The position numbers and the translations under genes were made by a program. A stretch of DNA of 64,000 nucleotides. Source: Candidatus Equimonas faecalis. GTDB lineage: Bacteria; Bacteroidota; Bacteroidia; Bacteroidales; Bacteroidaceae. Positions within the stretch are counted from its first letter, which is position 1. Each line of letters begins with the position of its first letter. This document shows positions 34,510 through 43,475 of this stretch, piece by piece. The notes below the pieces were generated by a model that had not been told where the DNA came from, did no database searches, and worked only from the letters and a program-made list of their open reading frames with translations. The DNA lies in the NCBI GenBank assembly GCA_018066245.1, contig JAGHRT010000033.1, forward strand, positions 1 through 64,000, given 5' to 3'.

Positions 34510-34536
34510 TGCGGGTCGGGGCTGACTTTCGGGGGC

Positions 34537-37380
34537 TTATTCTTTCTCTGTCAAGTCCTGGGGGAGCATGGTAACGCTCACGACGTTGTGCTGGGTGAGC
34601 ATCTTCTCGCGCACGAACTGCTGGATTTTCTCGGAGCTGACGCCCTCGATGGCTTCGCGGCGGCCCTTCTGGAGGTCAATGCCCCAGATGTTCTTCGTGC
34701 TGATGAGGTTCATCCAGTAGTTGTTGTTGCGCTGGTTTTCTTCCAGCTGCTTGAGCGTGTACTGCTTGTAGTCGTCGATGTACTTCTGGCTGACGCCCTT
34801 CTCGGCGATGCCCTGTATGCCCTCATTGATGAGGAGTTTCACGCTATCGACCTTGGCGGGCGTGAAGGGGGCGGATATTTGCAGGCTGTAGGCTTCGCGC
34901 ACGCCGTAGCCCGTGTCGCCGTTGGCGCTGACGCTGTAGGCGAGGCCGGCATCCTCACGAATGGTTTTCGTATAGATTTGGTCGAGGGCGGCACTGAGGG
35001 CTCCGACCACGGCATCCTGCTCCAGGGAGAAAGGCATGTCGCCCTGCCACATCTGGAAGGTGTAGGCCTGGGGCGTTTCCATCTGGCGGGTGTAGTCTAT
35101 GGTGCGGCAGCCGTTCACCACCTGTACGATGTTGTCGCGGTTGTAGGTTTCGCGCTGGCCCTTGAGGGCGGGCAGGGGTGCGATATACTGCTCCACGAAG
35201 GTGCGGAGGCTGTCCACGTCGAAGGAGCCGGTGAAGTAGAAGTCGAAGTCGCCGACTGACGTGAAGCGTTCCTTGTAGATGCGCTGGCACTCGGCGTAGC
35301 TGATTTTGTCCACGTCGGCTGCTTTAATCTGGATGTTGCGGGGATTGCCGCAATAGACGACTTGCTGTATGCTGTCCTGGAAGGATTTCATGGGCACCTT
35401 TTCCATGTTGGCCAACTGGAGGCGCAGGCCGTCGGTGAAGTTGCGGAAGGCATCGGGGTCGTCCTTCAGGGGCTGGAACTTCAGGTAGGTGAGTTCGAAG
35501 AGTGTGCGGAGGTCCTTGGGAGTGGCGCTGCCGCTGATGCTTTCGCTGGCCTGGCCGAGGGTGACGGCGCAGCTGGCCTGCTTGCCGGCGAGTGCCTTTT
35601 CCAGCTCGGTGCTGGTGAAGTTGCCCCAGCCGCAGGTGTTCATCACGCTGCCGGCCACGGAGGCGTTAATCAAGTCCTGCTGCGGCAGGAGGCTGGTTCC
35701 GCCCATACTGCTGGCGGACATGATGACCTCGGAGTCGTTGAAGTCGGTCTTGCGGTAATAGATGTTGGCGCCGTTGCTGAGTGTCCATTTGGTATAGCCG
35801 AATTCGGCGGGTTCTTCCTTCTGAATCTTGACGGGGACGGGGAGATGGGCCACGAGGGGCTCATTCTTGACGTTATCGACGAAGGCTTCGACCTGTGCTG
35901 CGCGGGCTTCGGCCACGGCAGCCTTGAAGTCGTCGGCTGTGGGCACGGCCAGGCCTTCCTTCTCGGGGTACATGGCCAGCACCACGAAGTTGGTGTCGCC
36001 CTTAGCCAGCAAATCCTCGGCGAGGGTCATGTTGAAGGTTTCAGCAGGGAGCTGCTGGGCGAGCATCTTGATGAGCTGGTACTCCGTCTCGATGTCGGGG
36101 ATGGCGGTGCCGGTGAGGAAGTGCTGCACATACTGCTGCACGTAGAAGTCGTTCTTCTGCTTGTCGCGGTTGTCGTAGATTTTCTCCAGGCGGGAGAGGT
36201 ATTCGTCGCGGGCACGCAGTATTTCGGTGGCGGTCAGTCCGTGGCGGCGTGCGCGTTCCATCTCGGTCATGACGGCGCGTAGGGCGGCCACGTCCTGTCC
36301 CTCCTTGGGGAGTATCTGGAGCTGGAGGGCATCGCAGGTCTTGGACATGATGTAGTTGGAATAGTCGGCCTCGGCGCCCACGTAGGGGCAGTCGGGCTTT
36401 TTGGCCAAATCGCCAAGGCGCTCGTTCAGCACGCTGCAAATCACGTCGGTCATATAGTCCTGCATGATAGAGGCGGGCGTGCCGCGCAACTCGGCGGGCA
36501 GGGGTTCGGTCTTGTAGCACACCATGATGAGGCCGAGGGGCATTTCCTTGTCCTTGTCCACCACGTAGATGGGGTCGGCGTTGTCGGGCACGGGATAGAG
36601 CTCATACTTGGCGGCATTCTCGGGCATCTGGATGGTGCCGAAGATGGACTTGACCTTAGCCTCGACGGCATCGACATCGACATCGCCCACGATGATGATG
36701 CCCTGCAGGTCGGGGCGGTACCACTTCTCGTAGTAGGCTCGGAGGAAGTCGGGCTCAAAGTTGTCGATGACGCTCATCAGGCCGATGGGCATGCGCTTGC
36801 CGTAGCGGCTGCCGGGGTAGAGGTTTTCCAGCTGGCGGTTGAGGATGCGCTGCGTGGCGCTGGAGCGCATACGCCATTCCTCGTGGATGACACCGCGCTC
36901 CTTGTTGATTTCGTCGGCGGTGAGCAGGAGGCCGTCGGCCCAGTCGTGGAGAATCCAGAGGCAGGTGTCGATATTGGCGGGGTCGGTGGTGGGCACATCG
37001 TCGATGTTATAGACGGTCTCGTCGGCGGCGGTGTAGGCATTGAGGTTGGCGCCGAACTTCACGCCCATGCGCTCGCAGGCCTTAATCAGCTGGCCGTCGG
37101 CAGGGAACGTAACGGAACCGTTGAAGGCCATGTGCTCCAGGAAGTGGGCCAGGCCGCGCTGGTTCTCCTCCTCCTGCACGGCACCCACTTTCTGGGCGAT
37201 GTAGAAGTTGGCCTGGTTGCGGGGCTCGTTGTTGTGGCGGATGTAGTAGGTCAGTCCGTTGGGCAGCTTGCCATAGCGGACGGCAGGGTCGATAGGCAGC
37301 TGGGGAAGCGGGCCCTGGGCGGCGGCACCTACAGCCACGAAGGCTACAAGTGCGGCGAGGAATGTTTTGATGATTTTCAT
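34537..37380 (-). CDS. M16 family zinc metallopeptidase (pitrilysin/insulinase-like), exported
   Basis: 947 aa. Signal peptide 1-22 (MKIIKTFLAALVAFVAVGAA). The first M16 domain has the inverted zinc motif HxxEH at His79-Glu82-His83 (LAHFLEHMAFNG) and a distal Glu in INKERGVIHEEWRM (about 155). Four M16 half-domains in total make the long form. Later halves lack HxxEH, as usual, and serve as a lid. Cleaves peptides in the periplasm or at the surface. Start at 37380 is chosen for the signal peptide; the frame continues a little upstream without support. TAAATTTG at 37445-37452 is the likely promoter box of the whole M16-to-porin run. Confidence 0.92.
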   Translation of the reverse strand: MKIIKTFLAALVAFVAVGAAAQGPLPQLPIDPAVRYGKLPNGLTYYIRHNNEPRNQANFYIAQKVGAVQEEENQRGLAHFLEHMAFNGSVTFPADGQLIKACERMGVKFGANLNAYTAADETVYNIDDVPTTDPANIDTCLWILHDWADGLLLTADEINKERGVIHEEWRMRSSATQRILNRQLENLYPGSRYGKRMPIGLMSVIDNFEPDFLRAYYEKWYRPDLQGIIIVGDVDVDAVEAKVKSIFGTIQMPENAAKYELYPVPDNADPIYVVDKDKEMPLGLIMVCYKTEPLPAELRGTPASIMQDYMTDVICSVLNERLGDLAKKPDCPYVGAEADYSNYIMSKTCDALQLQILPKEGQDVAALRAVMTEMERARRHGLTATEILRARDEYLSRLEKIYDNRDKQKNDFYVQQYVQHFLTGTAIPDIETEYQLIKMLAQQLPAETFNMTLAEDLLAKGDTNFVVLAMYPEKEGLAVPTADDFKAAVAEARAAQVEAFVDNVKNEPLVAHLPVPVKIQKEEPAEFGYTKWTLSNGANIYYRKTDFNDSEVIMSASSMGGTSLLPQQDLINASVAGSVMNTCGWGNFTSTELEKALAGKQASCAVTLGQASESISGSATPKDLRTLFELTYLKFQPLKDDPDAFRNFTDGLRLQLANMEKVPMKSFQDSIQQVVYCGNPRNIQIKAADVDKISYAECQRIYKERFTSVGDFDFYFTGSFDVDSLRTFVEQYIAPLPALKGQRETYNRDNIVQVVNGCRTIDYTRQMETPQAYTFQMWQGDMPFSLEQDAVVGALSAALDQIYTKTIREDAGLAYSVSANGDTGYGVREAYSLQISAPFTPAKVDSVKLLINEGIQGIAEKGVSQKYIDDYKQYTLKQLEENQRNNNYWMNLISTKNIWGIDLQKGRREAIEGVSSEKIQQFVREKMLTQHNVVSVTMLPQDLTEKE

Positions 37381-37444
37381 GATTGTATGGAATGTTTTTT
37401 TGTTTGAGACTGACAATATGACGTGCGCGGGCACAAATTCGCTA

Positions 37445-37452
37445 CAAATTTA
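37445..37452 (-). promoter_or_regulatory. Promoter -7 element for the M16 peptidase unit
   Basis: TAAATTTG on the minus strand, 65 bases upstream. The 422-bp gap 37381-37802 holds this, array B3 and the GNAT-gene promoter. Confidence 0.45.
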
Positions 37453-37589
37453 CGCAAAAGTTTTCAACCGCAGCACTTCTGCGCCCCATTTTTTAGGATT
37501 TTTAACCGCCGAAGCCCGAAAACGGCACTTCTTCGGCGCGTAGCCTTGGCAAAACGGCAGGACACGCTCCCCCACTCCGCCGGCCGTCC

Positions 37590-37695
37590 GCCCTACTCCA
37601 TACGACAGCGTTTCCTCCCCTATACAGTAAGGAAAACTACCCTATACAGTAGGAAAAACTATCGTATAGAACAGTGCGCACTCTCCCATAGGCAG
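37590..37695. repeat. Array B3: 22-bp periodic repeat
   Basis: Core AGGAAAAACT or variants alternates with arms such as ACCCTATACAGT and ATCGTATAGAAC. The arms are inverted relative to those of array B1 (TGTATAGGGT), while the core keeps its orientation. Confidence 0.8.
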
Positions 37696-37738
37696 GACGT
37701 CCGCTCTGCCCGGACAACTAAAAATATCGGCCGGCCGC

Positions 37739-37769
37739 TTGTGTGAAAAAGCAGAATTTCGTAACTTTG
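37739..37769 (+). promoter_or_regulatory. Promoter for the GNAT-fold gene
   Basis: TTG (37739-37741), a 20-base spacer, TAACTTTG (37762-37769); start codon 34 bases on. Confidence 0.65.
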
Positions 37770-37802
37770 CACCGAAATAGAAAACCTTTAATCACCAGAC
37801 AC

Positions 37803-38948
37803 ATGGCAGTAACCATCCGGAAAGTTGAGACCAAGGCCGACCTCAAACGCTTCGCCCGCCTCAACTACCAGCTCTACAAGGACAACGCCTATGCCGTGCC
37901 CGACCTGCTGGAAGACATCCTCGACACCTTCAACCCCAAGAAGAACGCCGCCTACGACTTCTGCGAAGCCGAACTCTTCCTCGCCCTGCGTGGCGACGAA
38001 GTCGTGGGACGCGTGGCATGCATCGTGAACCACCGGGCCAACGAAACGTGGCACACGCGCAACGCACGCTTCGGCTGGATTGACTTCATCGACGACGAGG
38101 AAGTGAGCACCGCCCTCATACACACCGCCCAGGACTGGGGACGCAACAAAGGCTGCGACAAACTCATCGGCCCCCTCGGATTCACCGACATGGACCCCGA
38201 AGGAATGCTCATCGACGGCTTCGACCAGCTCAGCACCATGTCCACCATCTACAACTACCCCTACTACCCCCAGCACATGGAGCGGCTCGGCCTTACCCAC
38301 GAAATCGACTGGGTGGAGCGCAAGGTAACCGTGCCCTACGAAGGCCACGAAGCCAATCAGGACCGCTACTTCCGCGTGGCCGAACTCGTGAAAAAACGCT
38401 TCAAGCTGCACATCCATAAGTTCAAGAGCGCACGCGAAATCATCAAGGGCCGCTATCAGTACCCCATCTTCGACGTCATCAACAAGTCCTACGCCGAACT
38501 GTTCGGCTACAGCGAGATGACGCGCCACCAAATCGACAAATACACGGAACAGTACCTCCGTTTCCTCGACACCCGCCTCGTGTCCGTCGTCGAGACCGAG
38601 GAAGGCGAAATCATAGCCGTGGGCATCACCATGGCCTCCCTCTCCCACGCCATACAGAAAGCCAAGGGCCGCCTCTTCCCCTTCGGATGGTGGCACATGC
38701 TCAAGGCCATGAAGTGGCAACGCTCCGACATCGTGGACATGCTCCTCGTGGGCGTAACCCCGGAGTGGCAGAGCAAAGGCGTGAACGCCCTCCTCTTCGC
38801 CGACCTCATACCCACCTATCAGGCCATGGGCTTCAAAACCGCCGAGACCCACCCCCAACTCGAAACCAACAACAAGTCGCAAGACCAGTGGGCCTACCTC
38901 GACTGCGTCATCCACAAACGCCGCCGCTGCTACCAAGTGGCCCTGTAA
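37803..38948 (+). CDS. GNAT-fold N-acetyltransferase-like protein
   Basis: 381 aa, no signal peptide. Resembles the roughly 380-aa Bacteroidales proteins annotated as N-acetyltransferase: an N-terminal part MAVTIRKVETKADLKRFARL, CEAELFLALRGDEVVGRVAC (GNAT beta strands), GCDKLIGPLGFTDMDPEGML, and a C-terminal GNAT-like WQSKGVNALLFADLIP (acetyl-CoA loop region) with MGFKTAETHPQLETNN. Substrate unknown. It is monocistronic. Start at ATG 37803 follows the promoter; a GTG farther upstream would precede the promoter box. Downstream lie repeats E2 and a family D palindrome. Confidence 0.75.
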   Translation: MAVTIRKVETKADLKRFARLNYQLYKDNAYAVPDLLEDILDTFNPKKNAAYDFCEAELFLALRGDEVVGRVACIVNHRANETWHTRNARFGWIDFIDDEEVSTALIHTAQDWGRNKGCDKLIGPLGFTDMDPEGMLIDGFDQLSTMSTIYNYPYYPQHMERLGLTHEIDWVERKVTVPYEGHEANQDRYFRVAELVKKRFKLHIHKFKSAREIIKGRYQYPIFDVINKSYAELFGYSEMTRHQIDKYTEQYLRFLDTRLVSVVETEEGEIIAVGITMASLSHAIQKAKGRLFPFGWWHMLKAMKWQRSDIVDMLLVGVTPEWQSKGVNALLFADLIPTYQAMGFKTAETHPQLETNNKSQDQWAYLDCVIHKRRRCYQVAL

Positions 38949-39009
38949 GGCAGGCCGTCCTGCGCCGCAACACGGCCCCGACGCATTGCGGATCACCCGC
39001 CTGTCCGAC

Positions 39010-39040
39010 GACAGAATCGACGCAATCGACGCAGAAAAAT
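39010..39040 (-). repeat. Family E repeat, copy 2
   Basis: On the minus strand: TTTTTCTGCGTCGATT then GCGTCGATTCTGTC. Adjacent to the family D palindrome at 39061. Confidence 0.7.
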
Positions 39041-39060
39041 CCGTTTTCGGGGAAATGAAT

Positions 39061-39290
39061 GTGGGCTGAAAGCCCATCGGTGTACAGCCTATGGCAGAGC
39101 GACCGAAGGGAGTGCCGCTATAGGTAACCCGCCCCCCTCTATGGCCGCCGCAACGCGGCAATGCGGATATCCCTCCATGAGACGGCACGGCATCCTACTA
39201 TGTGTGTACCCCACACCTACGGCGGCGCTCCCTACGGTCGCTCTGCCGCAGGCTATACAACGTAGGGCTTTCAGCCCATAGCCCATCTGC
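39061..39290. repeat. Family D compound palindrome, copy 2
   Basis: About 58-bp imperfect inverted arms at 39063-39118 and 39221-39280. Shared blocks are GGGCTGAAAGCCC at the ends, CTCCCTACGGTCGCTCTGCC, and CAGGCT. Occupies most of the 502-bp gap between convergent genes (38949-39450), where I see no gene. The stretch 39190-39240 also resembles 54229-54280 (CACACCTACGG and GCGCTCCCT). Confidence 0.8.
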
Positions 39291-39328
39291 GTGCATAGCC
39301 GTATTCATCCCTAACGGGATATATTCTT

Positions 39329-39371
39329 CACTCTTTAATTGTTCACTGTTCACTCTTTCACTGTTCACTTA
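39329..39371 (+). repeat. TGTTCACTCTT-type tandem repeat
   Basis: Short units TGTTCACTCTT, TGTTCACT and CTTTCACTGTTCAC follow each other; low-complexity, function unknown. Confidence 0.5.
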
Positions 39372-39392
39372 TAATGTCTGTCGCACAAACAA

Positions 39393-39426
39393 GGCTCCCG
39401 CACCTCTCTGACGAGGTACGGGAGCC
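39393..39426 (-). terminator. Terminator after the SusC/SusD unit
   Basis: GGCTCCCGCACCTC (39393-39406) pairs with GAGGTACGGGAGCC (39413-39426); minus-strand transcripts then read TTGTTTG. Confidence 0.75.
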
Positions 39427-39450
39427 TGATATTTGGAAAGGACGGGCGGA

Positions 39451-40752
39451 TTAGTTGAAGAGCGTCTTGGAGCCCTTGCTGAGCTTGATGCCCTTCACAG
39501 CATCTGTGGCCAGCTTGCCGTCAATCGTGTAGCTCTTGCCTGCGGTGGCAGGAGTGGCCAGCACGGTGCCCACGCCTTCTTCATACATTTCGCGGGGTAC
39601 GAAGAGGCAGTCGCACATGATGGGATAGAAATAGCCCTTTCCATAAAGACCCAAAGTGAAATAAGCCCAATCAGGCTTGAAAGTGCCGGCCTCCTCATCG
39701 ACTTCAGTTTCCTTGGCCAGCAGAATGCGGCCATCGCGAAGCATGATGACGGGGATGGATTCAATGTCGTAGTCGAGCTTTATACTGTTGCCCTCACGTG
39801 CCCATGCATAAAGGCAAATATCACCATAGGTGGGGTGATAGGCCAGCATCTGACCGGTAGGCAGAGTGGCAGTACCGTTCGCATCGACATCGGCATACAC
39901 GGTGCCGTTGCCCGTGAAGCCGTGGAAAGCCACGTTGGTAAGAGTTTCATCACCGATTTCTTCCACAAACACAGGAAGGGCTTCGTCCTCTTCCCAGTCG
40001 GCATCTTCACTGACAACAACATATTTCGTCTCATAGTAGTTGGCCACGTTGAGGACGAGGTCGGTGGAGAAGTTCCATATCTCACCAGCCGTAATACCCT
40101 GCTCAGGGATGTCCTGCGTCAGCTGGATGACCCATCCGGCCATGCCTTCGCCCAGAGTGATGAAGGTGCCGAGTTCGTCTTCCTGTACCTGAAGCACGAG
40201 GTCACCAAGGGACATGCTTTCGTCGCTGATTTCAGTTACGCCAGAAATACCCAACTTGCCGTAGTCGGGGTCTTCATAGCAAATCTGACGGGAAATGACG
40301 ATGGTGCCGTCCTCGGGGTCATATTCACCGAATACATAGGCATCGCCACCGCAAAGACCCTCGAAATAGATGTAGGGCACGTCTTCATAAATGGCTTCGC
40401 TCACTTCAACGCCGTGGCTTACCATGTAGTTGGTAACATCGGTTTCAGCCGTGAAGTCTTCAACATAGGTATTGTAGAGATCGGAGGCCTGGGCAGGAAG
40501 CTTCTTCATGGTCTTGGCAGACAGGCCTTTGACATACATTCTGGACTGGCCCATACGACCGGCTTGCAGCATTTCCGGAGAAACGGGCATACCTTGGAAA
40601 GCCTTGTTAAAACGCTGTGCGAGGGGCTTCTGAGCCTTGTTGTAGGACACAACGGTGGGGAGCTGGCCTTCCAAGCTCCGGAACTTCTTGTCCTGAGCCT
40701 GAACGCCGAGGACTACAGCCAGAGAGAGAAACACGAGTAAAAGTTTCTTCAT
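39451..40752 (-). CDS. Secreted protein of unknown function in the SusC/SusD locus
   Basis: 433 aa. Signal peptide 1-19 (MKKLLLVFLSLAVVLGVQA). I recognise no catalytic motif. The body is acidic and beta-rich, with several segments such as AYVFGEYDPEDGTIVISRQ and YVVVSEDADWEEDEALPVF, and ends in SKGSKTLFN. Sixty-four bases downstream of the DUF4302 lipoprotein on the same strand and just before a terminator, so it is probably the last gene of the locus. It lacks the lipobox Cys of its neighbours, so it may be released or periplasmic. Position suggests a role in binding or processing the imported substrate; that is inference. Confidence 0.6.
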   Translation of the reverse strand: MKKLLLVFLSLAVVLGVQAQDKKFRSLEGQLPTVVSYNKAQKPLAQRFNKAFQGMPVSPEMLQAGRMGQSRMYVKGLSAKTMKKLPAQASDLYNTYVEDFTAETDVTNYMVSHGVEVSEAIYEDVPYIYFEGLCGGDAYVFGEYDPEDGTIVISRQICYEDPDYGKLGISGVTEISDESMSLGDLVLQVQEDELGTFITLGEGMAGWVIQLTQDIPEQGITAGEIWNFSTDLVLNVANYYETKYVVVSEDADWEEDEALPVFVEEIGDETLTNVAFHGFTGNGTVYADVDANGTATLPTGQMLAYHPTYGDICLYAWAREGNSIKLDYDIESIPVIMLRDGRILLAKETEVDEEAGTFKPDWAYFTLGLYGKGYFYPIMCDCLFVPREMYEEGVGTVLATPATAGKSYTIDGKLATDAVKGIKLSKGSKTLFN

Positions 40753-40816
40753 AATTGTAATTTTTAAAAGTTAATAAAAGTGGATTGTTTGCAAAATGGG
40801 GGGATACCCGCTACGC

Positions 40817-42193
40817 CTACTTGACGTTGCGGATACCCATAATTACTATTTCGGGAGAGACACCGGTCTTTTCCATACGGATGCCCTTGAGGTTGAGGGC
40901 CTTTTCGGTTCCTTCCACCTTGAAAGTGCCATTGCCGAAGATGTTGAGGAAGTTGACCAATACGGGAACGCCGTCTTTCTTTATCTTTGTCTTGAGCGCT
41001 TCCACGGTGTTGGATGAGCCCGTATAGTCGCCGAACTTCAAGCCACCCTCCACATATTCCATAGGAGCCTTGAACACGGCAGTAGTGCTGCCACGGCCAA
41101 GCTTATAGCTGATTTTCAACTGCATTTCCTTACCGTCGTTGCCCACGGCAAGTACAACGTTGGTGAGTTCGTTGCCTGAAGCCTTGAAACCGTCCACGAG
41201 GTCTTTCCATGCCTGATTGAAAGCCGCGGAATTGGGATTCTCGCCCGAAATGATAAAGCTGAAGCCCGTACCGCCTACGCTGGCCAGATAGAGGGGCACT
41301 TCTTCGCCTTCCAAGCCACGGAGCACGTGGGTGCTGTCCTTCACGCCCTTGAAGCAGTCGCTCTCGGGATGATAGACAAATTCCTGCTCGGAATTGGCTT
41401 CCTCGCCCACTTCGGAGCGGAAGCGCAGGTAGTACTTATCCTTATACTTGATAACGAGATAGGGATAGACGGGGGAGTCGTGCTCCAACTGCTTCTCTCT
41501 GGGGTAGATCATGGGAAGCATTGTGCTCATGCCGGACACGTTATAGCGCAAGTCACCCAAGTCGAGACGCAACTCGCTGGCACCGGGAACAAAGGTTGAG
41601 GACGTGAAGGAGTTTATGTCCATCAGATAGTTGAAAAAGCTGACATCGGCAGGCAAGCGGGTCATGCGGTTGTAGGTGCCGCGCTTCTTGCCCTTGAGCA
41701 TGGCGTGGTCTGCGCCCTCCTCCAGACTGGTGATAATGAATTCATAGTCGCCTTCGAAGCCTCTGCCCAACTCGTCATCCTCAGTAGTCTCCACAATATC
41801 ATGAGGCTCGGAGAAGGTGTGAAGCACATCATTGCAGGTGTTGAAAGTGAGCACGGGGCCATCGTCGGTAATCACATCCCACATTGACTGGCTCTCCATA
41901 TAGATATTGAAAGACGCGGAATTTTTCATTCCACACACCACAGTCTTGTCCTTGGCGAACTGACAAAGGATGGGACGTCCCAGACCCAATACAGCCTCAG
42001 TGCTGTTTGTGGGATAATACTCCATAATCCACGTGCCGCCGGAAGCGACAAGGCGCGATGTATAAAGGCCACTCACTTCGTTGAGACGCTCTGCGGCTGT
42101 TTTGCCGAAGATGTCATCTTCCTCGTTCACACAGGCCGTGAAAGTAATTGCGGTACAAACGAGTATAATGAAACGGGCTATATTTTTATTCAT
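40817..42193 (-). CDS. DUF4302 lipoprotein of the SusC/SusD locus
   Basis: 458 aa. Lipoprotein signal with lipobox Cys21 (ITFTACVNEEDD). DUF4302 proteins are Bacteroidales surface or periplasmic lipoproteins usually encoded beside SusC/SusD and Mx1-type peptidases. Recognisable parts: EVSGLYTSRLVASGGTWIME, FNTCNDVLHTFSEPH and the long beta-rich C-terminal half. It lies 9 bases after the zinc peptidase gene, which implies co-transcription. Exact role unknown; likely a surface accessory protein of the uptake system. Confidence 0.8.
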   Translation of the reverse strand: MNKNIARFIILVCTAITFTACVNEEDDIFGKTAAERLNEVSGLYTSRLVASGGTWIMEYYPTNSTEAVLGLGRPILCQFAKDKTVVCGMKNSASFNIYMESQSMWDVITDDGPVLTFNTCNDVLHTFSEPHDIVETTEDDELGRGFEGDYEFIITSLEEGADHAMLKGKKRGTYNRMTRLPADVSFFNYLMDINSFTSSTFVPGASELRLDLGDLRYNVSGMSTMLPMIYPREKQLEHDSPVYPYLVIKYKDKYYLRFRSEVGEEANSEQEFVYHPESDCFKGVKDSTHVLRGLEGEEVPLYLASVGGTGFSFIISGENPNSAAFNQAWKDLVDGFKASGNELTNVVLAVGNDGKEMQLKISYKLGRGSTTAVFKAPMEYVEGGLKFGDYTGSSNTVEALKTKIKKDGVPVLVNFLNIFGNGTFKVEGTEKALNLKGIRMEKTGVSPEIVIMGIRNVK

Positions 42194-42202
42194 GATAGCG
42201 TA

Positions 42203-43438
42203 TTATTTATCGGTGGTTGTCATTAATTCTTTGTACTGATTGACTTCATCGAGAAGCTTCTGCATAAGCGTGCGGCCTTTTTCGTCGCCGAGCACCTTCT
42301 GGACGAGGCGATTGACAAGGCTACCGTTCTTGATGACGAACTTGCCGTCCTCTTCGGTAAGGAACTGGCGCTGCTGCACCTCGCGGCGGATGTCGTCGAT
42401 ACTGAACTGGAAGCTTTCGTTCAGCCATGTACGTACTAAATTGAGCTTCTCCAAGATAAGTTCGCGCCCGTTGATGCCACTGTCGTGAAGCCACTGGACT
42501 TTGCCGCTGTCGTTGAGCACAACATAGCCGTCGGCATCGCGCTTACAAAGCTTGCGGTAAATCTTGCAGTCGCCATTGTCGGACTTTTTGAAATAGCCCA
42601 CGGTATCAATGTCGAAGGGCGCATCTTGGGCGGCATAGAACTCGCGCTCGCTCTTGTACTCGGTGTCGATATATTCCCACTCGTAGGAAGCGGTGTTGAG
42701 TATATCAACCCACTGCAAGGTGTCGGCGGTGATGTAGGTGGAGGACACCTCTACGAGGTCCTCGGAGTAGTTGCTGGAGGCATAGCTCGTAACGAAGCCC
42801 AAGCCGTTGCTCACGCTGTCGGGCATATCGCTCCATCCCATGGCATTGTAGTGGCCGCTGGAGAGGAGGTTGAAAGAGGTGGGATGCAGCTTGGTCTGAT
42901 CGAGGATGTGGCCGAACTCATGGTGCATGGTGTGGAAGAAGTACTTGTTCATGTAGGCGATGTTGTTCTCGTCGAGTTCGTTGACACCATAAAGCGTAAT
43001 CTTGATACCGCCTTCGGCCACGCCGAGAGTCTCAGTGCCCTGTGTGGGATTGTAACTCTTGGAACCGATGCAATGGATGATACGAGGACTGTTCTGACGC
43101 AAGAAGTCGGTTTTGCCGCCGTACTTGTCATAGACATCAAACCAAAGATACTTGGACAGAACGGCCAGCTTTGTGCTGCGGTCGTAGGGAGCAGGCGTGA
43201 GGTTTTTGTCCATATCGGAGCCTATGTCCTCCATCTTGTAGATGAAGCGCACATTATAGGGCTCCAGGAAGTTCTTCTTGACGAATGAATCAAGCGGGAA
43301 GGTGGCCACAGAGCGGTCGAGAGGATATTCGGTCGTATCGTAGATAGAGGGGCCGAAATCATCGTCGCTACATGAGGCTATGCCCATAGCTGCCACTAAG
43401 AGAACAGCCACTGTAAGTTTTGTATAGATAGCTTTCAT
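42203..43438 (-). CDS. Putative zinc metallopeptidase lipoprotein (Peptidase_Mx1 type)
   Basis: 411 aa lipoprotein, Cys23 (MGIASCSDDD). The zinc motif HEFGH is in FFHTMHHEFGHILDQ, about residues 168-182, followed by an HYNAMGW region and ASSNYSEDLVEVSSTYI, where a third metal ligand would be expected. The family is found almost always with SusC/SusD in Bacteroidales and is thought to trim proteins or peptides at the cell surface. Located 37 bases after susD. It argues that this locus captures peptides or proteins rather than glycans. Confidence 0.85.
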   Translation of the reverse strand: MKAIYTKLTVAVLLVAAMGIASCSDDDFGPSIYDTTEYPLDRSVATFPLDSFVKKNFLEPYNVRFIYKMEDIGSDMDKNLTPAPYDRSTKLAVLSKYLWFDVYDKYGGKTDFLRQNSPRIIHCIGSKSYNPTQGTETLGVAEGGIKITLYGVNELDENNIAYMNKYFFHTMHHEFGHILDQTKLHPTSFNLLSSGHYNAMGWSDMPDSVSNGLGFVTSYASSNYSEDLVEVSSTYITADTLQWVDILNTASYEWEYIDTEYKSEREFYAAQDAPFDIDTVGYFKKSDNGDCKIYRKLCKRDADGYVVLNDSGKVQWLHDSGINGRELILEKLNLVRTWLNESFQFSIDDIRREVQQRQFLTEEDGKFVIKNGSLVNRLVQKVLGDEKGRTLMQKLLDEVNQYKELMTTTDK

Positions 43439-43475
43439 AATGTATAGCGTTTCTGTTTTTTTGAGCCTACTGATT